Below are positions 57,575 to 64,000 of a stretch of DNA of 64,000 nt, piece after piece. Position 1 is the stretch's first letter. Each line of letters opens with the position of its first letter. This stretch comes from Rhabdophis nuchalis (lineage: Eukaryota; Chordata; Lepidosauria; Squamata; Natricidae). The notes beneath the pieces are model-generated. The model did no database searches. It was given only the letters and a program-made list of their open reading frames with translations, and was not told the DNA's origin. The translations under genes were made by a program, and so were the position numbers. The stretch spans positions 249,183,919-249,247,918 of the forward strand of contig CM077643.1 of assembly GCA_039707465.1 (NCBI GenBank), written 5' to 3'.

Positions 57575-57855
57575 TGATAACGAATCTATGGCACGCATGG
57601 CATAGGTGACACATAGAGCCCTCTCTTTGGGCATGTGCAGCATCGCCAGCTGCTTTTCTGGTTTCTGGTGCGCACATGCGGGCTAGCCAGCTGGTCTTCA
57701 TGGGCACCAGAGCACTGGAAAACAGCCCAAAAACGCATGTGCATGCCAGCCAGTTGGTCTTTGGGTTTCCGGTGCTCTGGCGCACACACATGCACACACA
57801 TTCACGCACGTTCTGGTTTGTGCACTTGGTGTCAAAAAGGTTTGCCATCACTGCA
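57575..57855. mobile_element. hAT-type MITE (CAGTGATGG class) inside CR1
   Basis: Left CCATGATAACGAATCTATGG, right AAAGGTTTGCCATCACTG. Interior with 'gtgcgcacatgcgg' and GCATG words. The flanking 8-mers match only in part (TCCTATAC, CAGTATAG). Confidence 0.72.
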
Positions 57856-57952
57856 GTATAGCATTCCAAATAATGGTTGTCCAGTCTCTTCTTAAAAACC
57901 TCCAATGTTGAAGCATCCACAACTTCTGGCCAGTCATTCCACTAATTAATTG

Positions 57953-58507
57953 TCCAGAATGATTAGGGAGCTGGAACACCTTCCTTACCATCTGAGGCTG
58001 CAACGGCTGGGCCTCTTCACTCTAGAACGATGGCGCCTGAGAGGTGACCTGATTGAAGTCTATAAAATCATGCACGGTGTGGACAAAGTAGAAAAGGAAA
58101 AACTGTTTTCCCTATCGCACAACACTAGAACTAGGGGGCACTCCATGAAACTTTTGGAAGCTAGACCTCAAACAAATAAGAGGAAGTACTTTTTCACCCA
58201 GAGGATCACTGGTCTATGGAACTCCCTGCCAGAAGAAGTGGTGACAGCTGTCAGCCTCGACACCTTTAAGAAAGGATTAGATGAGTTCATGGAGAACAAG
58301 GGTATCCATGGCTATCATTATGGATGCCTAAGGACACCCTCCGGGTTGGAGAGATAGGCAGGATATTTCTCAATGCCATTTGCAGGGAATCATAAGCAGG
58401 TGAAGACATCTGCATGGGAAGACCCTGAAGCAAATGGGGAACCACTGTGTGAGACAGAATGCTGGACTGGATGGGCTGTGGCCTGTTCCAGCAAGGCTGT
58501 TCTTATG
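57953..58507 (+). mobile_element. CR1 LINE, second subfamily, nested in the first
   Basis: The frame from 57950 encodes HLRLQRLGLFTLERWRLRG, then DLIEVYKIMHGVDK, NTRTRGHSMKLLEARPQ, KRKYFFTQRITGLWNSLPEE and DTFKKGLDEFMENKG, the C-terminus of CR1-type reverse transcriptase, open over 135 codons. The 3' end 'actggatgggctgtggcc' with 'gctgttcttatgt' is the CR1 tail form familiar from turtles and other reptiles, differing from the ATTCT tail of the host copy. Confidence 0.87.
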
Positions 58508-58605
58508 TCCCAACTGTCAGGAAATTTCTCATTTCTAAGTTGGTTCTCTTCTTGAATAATTTACATCTGTTGCTTTTTGTTCTGCCTTTGAGTACTTTTT
58601 TTTTA

Positions 58606-60040
58606 ACCAGTGATGCAATGCCACTGCAGCAGAGTAAAAAATGGGAACTGTGAAGATTCAAGCCAATCATTTAAAAACGTATAAAAGCAATACTGTTCCC
58701 CTAATCTGCAATAAAAAATCAAAATACTTTTTTTAAATTTTTATTTCTATATATTTCAATGTTATATACACCAATAACACACACACACACACACACCTTT
58801 TTTTTCTAGAAATGTAACCCATGTGTTTTTGATTTTCAGTCATTATTGGAATAATATTTTTAATGAACTTTTTATCCTTAAGTCTCTCATTTTCACCAGG
58901 CATTTAAAAAAAAACCACCTCAGAAAGATTAATATGATCTTTGAATCCTAACATATCTCAGTTTGATTTTCTAATCTCTTTCGAATGATGTTTGGGGTGG
59001 GGTGGGATGAGATGGAGCATAAGACATTTCTTGATGAAATAACAAATCATTTACTGTTGAATAATATTTAAAACTAGAAATAGATTAGCCATGATTGTAA
59101 AATCTTGCAGACCACATCCATTTATCCCATACAGCTGGATCACATGAACTGTTTTTGCAGTTATTTTATAAAAGATATATTTCATTGATAAATATTTGCT
59201 TTACTTTTTGTCATTCCACATGGAAAAAAAGTTCTTATGTTAATATCTTTTTATATTTGCTATTAAGATGCAAAAAATTAAAAATTAAGATAAAAAATGC
59301 AGTGCAACATGTATATAAAATGCTAAAAAACTGTAAAGGTTTGATTTTTGAAGATATTGAATATTCATCTTACACAGTCATAGTTGTCTTTATCCTATAA
59401 AAGTCCAGTTCAAAAACAGAAATTGAATGCATTTCTTCAATGCAGGATTTTTAATCTGGGGTTGTAGGATTCTTTTTTCCAATTAAACTTCATCACTTTC
59501 TTTTCTATATCCCTATATATCGTTCAACAAATTCCAAATTTTCAGGATAAAATTTAAACTTGTATTTAAATCTTTAAACCTTCTCTTTTGAGTATTGCAC
59601 TGATAAATATACAGATATTAAGATGCATCGGTCAAAGAACATGTTAAATTACGTATATCACAGTGTTCTTTAATCTCTAACATTTTTTAAAAATTGACAA
59701 ACTCTTGATTATTTGCTGAAATATCCAATAGTCAAGAAAAATAATTTTTGATGAATTACTCTCAATTTAAAAGCATAGGGGTCTCATCTGCCATTTTTTA
59801 AAACATAAGACTGCTAATTTCTCCAACAGGATTTTCCAAGTCTTTATACCAAAGTTCTTGTAAATTATTGAACCTTAAATGAAAGATACTCTGAGGAGTT
59901 TATACAGCTGAAGTTTTAAGTTTAGATATCATCAAATTCTTCTCCAATATCCCTTAAGTCTTTTAGGAGTTTCAAAGGCTAGCAATGCTTCAGATCAACT
60001 TATTTGTTGGGGTTGTCCTGCATGATTACAGAATCTGCTT
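58606..60040. other. 1.4 kb without recognised feature except (CA)n
   Basis: Very AT-rich. A (CA)n of about ten units is at 58779-58797. No supported exon or repeat family. Confidence 0.4.
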
Positions 60041-60440
60041 GTTTGCGCTGCACTCATCATTTCATACAGTCTGTACCAATCTCTTAAGTTGAACTTTGCA
60101 GGCTGCAGGTCAACTTTGGATCACTCTAGCCAGTGTATTTTTAGTTCTCCTGGCTGGTGACTTTCTACATTTAATTCTACTACTCTTCTTGCTAGAAAGC
60201 TGCAGCTGTTGTATATGTCCATCCTATCACAGACATGATTTTCACATTTTCTTTGGATCATTGGCAACACCAAGGATTTTTCATACATCTTCATCTGTTA
60301 TTTCGCCTAGTCTTGTACAGCGAACTGACTGCCCTAGTATTCTCATCTCAAGAGGGTGGAGATACTGCACATATTTCTTTGCCATTTTCCAATATTCTAC
60401 TTGGGTTACTGGTTACTATTTAGGGTTGCTGGTCTAACAA
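60041..60440 (-). pseudogene. Possible decayed LINE C-terminus
   Basis: Minus strand in one frame near 60090-60160 reads 'KIHWLE..KVDLQPAKFNLRDWYRL' followed by 'CNHAGQPQQ', like the C-terminal end of RTE-type reverse transcriptases ('DL...N..DW..LA.DR..W'). Upstream text is too decayed to place. Could be chance. Confidence 0.3.
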
Positions 60441-60642
60441 CTGATTGGTAGCCTTTCCATTTCAGGCACAGAGGGATTTGATTGCTGCATAGAACAGCAG
60501 TAAGTTTGTACCATTTCATTCAATAAGGATGGAGTCATATTTGGGCAATTAGTAGTGTGTTGTTATAGGAAGGGATGTGTTTGAGTTGTTTCTCTTCCTC
60601 CTTGGCTTTGTCAATGACATGGCAAACAGAAAACCCAAGAAG

Positions 60643-62686
60643 GACTCGACTTCCGGTTTCCGAAGGTAACGGACGTGTCTCGTCTGCTGCTTGCTCTCCT
60701 GGTGCCCCCCCGGGGGGCACAGGGGGCTCTGGAGGAATCCCCTGCCATAAGGGCAACTTGCTGGAGACCCCCAACTAGGCGGCGACCAGTGGGGTGTTTC
60801 CAGCCTCACCCCAGGAGCTGGGAAGCAGAAGGGGGGGCAAACATTGCCCTTTCGCCGATGGATCCCGGGATCAACTGCAGAATGAGAAGACTGGCTGGAG
60901 TGCCGGAGATGGAGGGCTCTCCCTAATCTCCTGGTTCGCAATCAGAGGATAAGCGAACATCGTGAGTTTCAGTTTCAATCAATTTTAAATGGAGAATGGA
61001 GGGGGGAGTTTTTTCTGTTTAACCCCCCCTTGGAGGAAGCGGCAATTAAACAAGCTCTCTCCAGGAACGGAGAGAGAAATGGGACTAACTTGCCATCTGA
61101 AATAACAACAGAAAAGAAACTGCATCCATGCTATCGCAGTTGCAACATTCTATCGCGGAACTTTTTTGCTAAAAAGTAAAATGAAACTTTCACTCTCTTG
61201 CCTGTTAGAAGGCATGGCAAAATGGCTCCTCTTTGTTCCCTGGTGATAACTTTCTTCCATTTAAGAAGTTTTTCCCTTCTGCAACTGAAAGCGCAGGATT
61301 TTTAATTTTTACTTTAACTTCTCCTCTGGAAGCCTTTGGCATCTCTCCCAATAAGTGGACACCCAGATGTGGATAATATAGTTTTTCTTGGTTTCTCCCT
61401 AATGTATTCCTAAGACTGGACTTTCATCTGAACTGCTCCTATACCTCAGGCCGCCTCGGCTGCCCGCTTTTCTGACACCATTTCTGCTACCAACTAGAAC
61501 TTACAATGGAGACAATGGCTTCTAAAAAACCACCTACCAGAAAGTCATTTTCTGCTCCGTGCTCAGCTTGCTCCAGTCCAACTACACAACAGATAAAGAT
61601 CACTTCATTATTGCAAAAAGAATCTACTGGTGAGAGCACACAGGAACTGTCAGTTAACGAGATGTTCCAGGAAATAATGAAAAATGTGAATAAAATACGA
61701 AAAGAAATGACAAATTTAAAAATAGAACTTTTGGAAGCACAACGAAGTACAATGCATAATAAACAAAAAATTGTGGCATTGGAGGGAGGGGCAGCTGAGA
61801 TGGGGGAGGAGGTAAAGGAGATTCGGAAGGAAAATTTAGAATTGGGAAGTCACATGACCAAAATAGAATTCGAAAGAATGTCTTTTTTTCTCAGGTTCCA
61901 GAACATACCAGAGTCAGAAAATGAAGATCTTAAAGATGTTATAATATTAGCAGATTATCTTAATAGAAATAAAGAACAACTCTGGTGGGATATGGACCTG
62001 GTTTATAGAATTAATTCAGCATATGCTAGAATACACAATGTACCAAGAGAGGTTCGTGTTAAATTCCTAAGGAGGTCCATAAGGGATGAGATATTGAGGG
62101 CTCAACCGGGAGGACCCTTAAAGTACCAAGATAAAGAAATAACCATTTTGAAACAAATTCCGAAAAAAATCGAGAAATAAGAAGGAAATATTCCTTCTTG
62201 TCTAAGAAATTATATAAAAAAGGAATTTGGTTCAAATGGTTATTGCCAGAGGGAATGCTGGTCTTCTTGGAGGGGGGTAGAATTAGAGTTAAAACATTAG
62301 GAGAGGCGGAGTCCTTTCTTCAAAAGCACTCTTCACTCCTAGGGGATGAAGATGGGGGAACAGGGGGGGCGATGGCCCCGCCCGATGACGGGGAAGAAGA
62401 ATCAATAGCAAAAAGACTTAGATCTCAAAAATGACTTTATTTGAAATTTTATTGTGATTGTCGATACAATAGATGGCAAAGAAAAATATGATTGAAGGTA
62501 TGAATTATACAATGTAAATTATGTACATGCTTATTCTTTTTTCTTTCTAAAAAATTGTACTTTTATGAAGTTTTGGGAGGACCACCATTATCGGCATGGA
62601 AGCTACTAAAATGTTATATTTACCCTATATCCCTTTTCCTATGTATACTTTAAAAACCAATAAAAATTGTTTTACAACAAAAAAAG
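60643..62686 (+). mobile_element. ORF1-only L1-like element (half-L1), copy 2
   Basis: About 2.04 kb. It is flanked by ACCCAAGAAG (60633-60642 and 62687-62696). It has a GC-rich 5' UTR of ~860 bp beginning CTCGACTTCCGGTTTCCG, ORF1 (61506-62434 with one frameshift), a 252-bp 3' UTR and a CCAATAAAAATTG signal before a short A run. Nothing between the ORF1 stop and the poly(A) resembles endonuclease or reverse transcriptase. The 3' UTR aligns with that of copy 1 ('atgaagttttgggagg' against 'atgaagccttggaggc', then 'aaaaaccaataaaa'). It would need L1 enzymes in trans. Confidence 0.85.
61506..62434 (+). CDS. L1 ORF1p-like RNA-binding protein, one frameshift
   Basis: The Met at 61506 follows an in-frame-free leader and opens 224 codons. 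Residues ~1-40 are Ser/Thr/Lys-rich. ~45-120 are a coiled-coil-like stretch (NEMFQEIMKNVNKIRKEMTN, EVKEIRKENLELGSHMTKIE) expected to trimerise. ~125-165 match the RRM (MSFFLRFQNIPESENEDLKD). ~175-225 match the C-terminal domain (DLVYRINSAYARIHNVPREV, RRSIRDEILRA). At an A7 run (62163-62169) the frame shifts; the next frame carries on KYSFLSKKLYKKGIWFKWLL, PEGMLVFLEGGRIRVKTLGE and the acidic/Gly tail GGTGGAMAPPDDGEEES to the stop at 62434. Copy 1 has A6 at the same place and reads through, so the shift is a one-base homopolymer change. L1 ORF1p normally coats L1 RNA in cytoplasmic particles; the total here (~309 codons) is close to the usual size. Confidence 0.82.
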
Positions 62687-62699
62687 ACCCAAGAAGAAA

Positions 62700-64000
62700 A
62701 CCAGGAGTTGTATGACATGCAATGTAAGGACTATAAATCTTTGTAAGACAACTGGGCAGAAGATTAGCAGAACACATTTAGCAGAAATGGTAAATACCCT
62801 AGACTAGCGAAATCCAAAACCACCAGGGAATTCATGTTGTTTTGGCATTCAGACAAATAAACAATCAATAGACCTAGAAATAAACTATATTTATTAAAAG
62901 AGAAAAATTAACAAGCTCAGAAGTTAAAACAAAACAAAACACATCTTCTCCAACAGCTAACACCCAGATAAGAGTTCATTAATACCAGACTAACTAGCAG
63001 AAAACAATACTCTGAAACATTATCAAGGAGAAAACCACACCACCATCAAAACTGGCACAGCAAGCTATTGTACATAAACAGGAAGCAAATTCCACAACTC
63101 ACATTGATGATGTGTAGTTGAGTAATAAAAGGACTGCAAATGACCAGTGGAACAACAACAATTCCATTTCTTCAAAAGTTTATGTCAGATGTTAGATTGG
63201 AAACAGGTCAGCTTTAAGCAGTGGTGTATGAGAGATCTGTTCATTGCAGATTGTCTTGCAATACTGCTTCCATTGGCAAATTGTATCAGCTGGCCACTCT
63301 TGTCTTTGATGTTGATGATACGCCTTAAGGGTCTTTTTGTGTGAAATTTTGGTATGTTTTAAGTATTCAAACTTTGTACTGGTCAACTCTTACTTTTCAG
63401 GAGACTTTATTCTTGGTAGTATCTGTGGCTATCTGCTAGATTTTGGAAACATTTCTTTACCATAATGGCCTGCTGTACATTGCAGTTTCACTACCGGATC
63501 TGTTTATCAAGTGTAAGCAAAGTTGCCTGGTTCCTAAGGTGGTTAAAAGCCAGTTTATATTTTATGCGAACAAATTTTCAGGAAAATGTGACAACCTTTG
63601 TAATATAAATTCACCTGCCCCAGTGACAAGATTGCAGAGTGCCTTGGAGCTATATAATCTCCTTATGTTGTCTGGGAAAATATAGCTATTACTCTTATTC
63701 GACACATGTCAAAATATTTGTATAGTCCTTATCAAGCCATTTAATGCATCTCGCTTGATAAGCTGCCCCTGGCCCCCGGCAGGGAAGTGAAAAGTAAGCA
63801 TCATGCAATTATCTATGGCTTAAAGTCTAAACCCATGCGTGTACTTCCATAAAATAAATTAGTTATTTTCTGAAACAGTACAAAATAATGCACATAAGCA
63901 CTAAGTAAAGTTAACAGACTTATTTACATTGCAATTCCTTATTGTTCTTGGTTTAATGCAGATACAAATGTATTAAAATTTGTTCTTCCTCCCTTCCTTC
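62700..64000. other. 1.3 kb without recognised feature
   Basis: Apparently single-copy AT-rich sequence to the end of the window. Confidence 0.4.

Larger units (their letters stand above)
56955..58605 (-). mobile_element. CR1 LINE interrupted by three later insertions
   Basis: Three minus-strand CR1 pieces are co-linear: 56955-57050 (tail, 'cctgcttgagcaggggattg' and 'ccaaggtcctctcaactctg'), 57862-57952 ('aagaagagactggacaacca' region) and 58508-58605 ('gagaaatttcctgacagttg' region). The gaps hold an L2-like piece (57050-57565), a hAT MITE (57575-57855) and a plus-strand CR1 (57953-58507). Confidence 0.8.

Noticed and set aside
60096..60437. Membrane protein gene on the plus strand
   Set aside because: The hydrophobic frame lies opposite what may be a LINE C-terminus on the minus strand and has no signal of its own.
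61506..62434. Domesticated host gene of the L1TD1 type
   Set aside because: Poly(A), target duplications, a frameshift and a second diverged copy with the same 3' UTR fit a retroelement better. L1TD1 is known from mammals.

Overview
This is repeat-rich vertebrate nuclear DNA with no prokaryotic features. The families present (tRNA/BovB-tailed SINE, BovB-like and CR1 LINEs whose tails grow into AATAG-type pentamers, L2-like LINEs, abundant hAT MITEs, long GATA/ATCT arrays) point to a squamate reptile, most likely a snake. I see no convincing host protein gene. One short candidate exon (22237-22354) is listed with low confidence, so the window looks intergenic or deeply intronic.

Layout. 0-5.5 kb: hAT-type MITEs, CR1 tails, a pentamer array seeded by a CR1 tail, and GATG/ATCT arrays. 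5.5-9 kb: a decayed BovB/RTE LINE broken by two MITEs, a TA-flanked MITE and a CR1 tail with its AATAG array. 9-16 kb: an 855-bp hAT-type element with perfect 8-bp duplications, an LTR, and a palindromic element with hammerhead-like cores interrupted by a CR1-type LINE. 16-31 kb: nested MITE/L2 pairs, an R4-like LINE relic, L2 copies, a second LTR copy and a SINE. 31-40 kb: MITEs, a complex ATCT/TTTC array with a 251-bp higher-order unit, LTR fragments, and a hAT element split by an L2. 40-48 kb: a second hammerhead-like motif, a SINE split by a MITE, a 167-bp tandem repeat, and the first ORF1-only L1-like element. 49-58.6 kb: L2 copies, hAT elements, a decayed hAT transposase, and a CR1 copy interrupted by three later insertions. 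60.6-62.7 kb: the second, longer ORF1-only L1-like element with a nearly intact ORF1.

The most unusual content is (1) two L1-like elements that carry ORF1 but no endonuclease/reverse transcriptase, share a conserved ORF1 C-terminus and a ~250-bp 3' UTR, and are bounded by target-site duplications, resembling mammalian 'half-L1' (HAL1) elements; (2) hammerhead-ribozyme-like cores in Penelope-type repeats; (3) two hAT terminal-repeat classes that seem to differ in target site, one with TA at the centre of the 8-bp duplication in all eight copies. Family names come from recalled sequence features; no database search was run.
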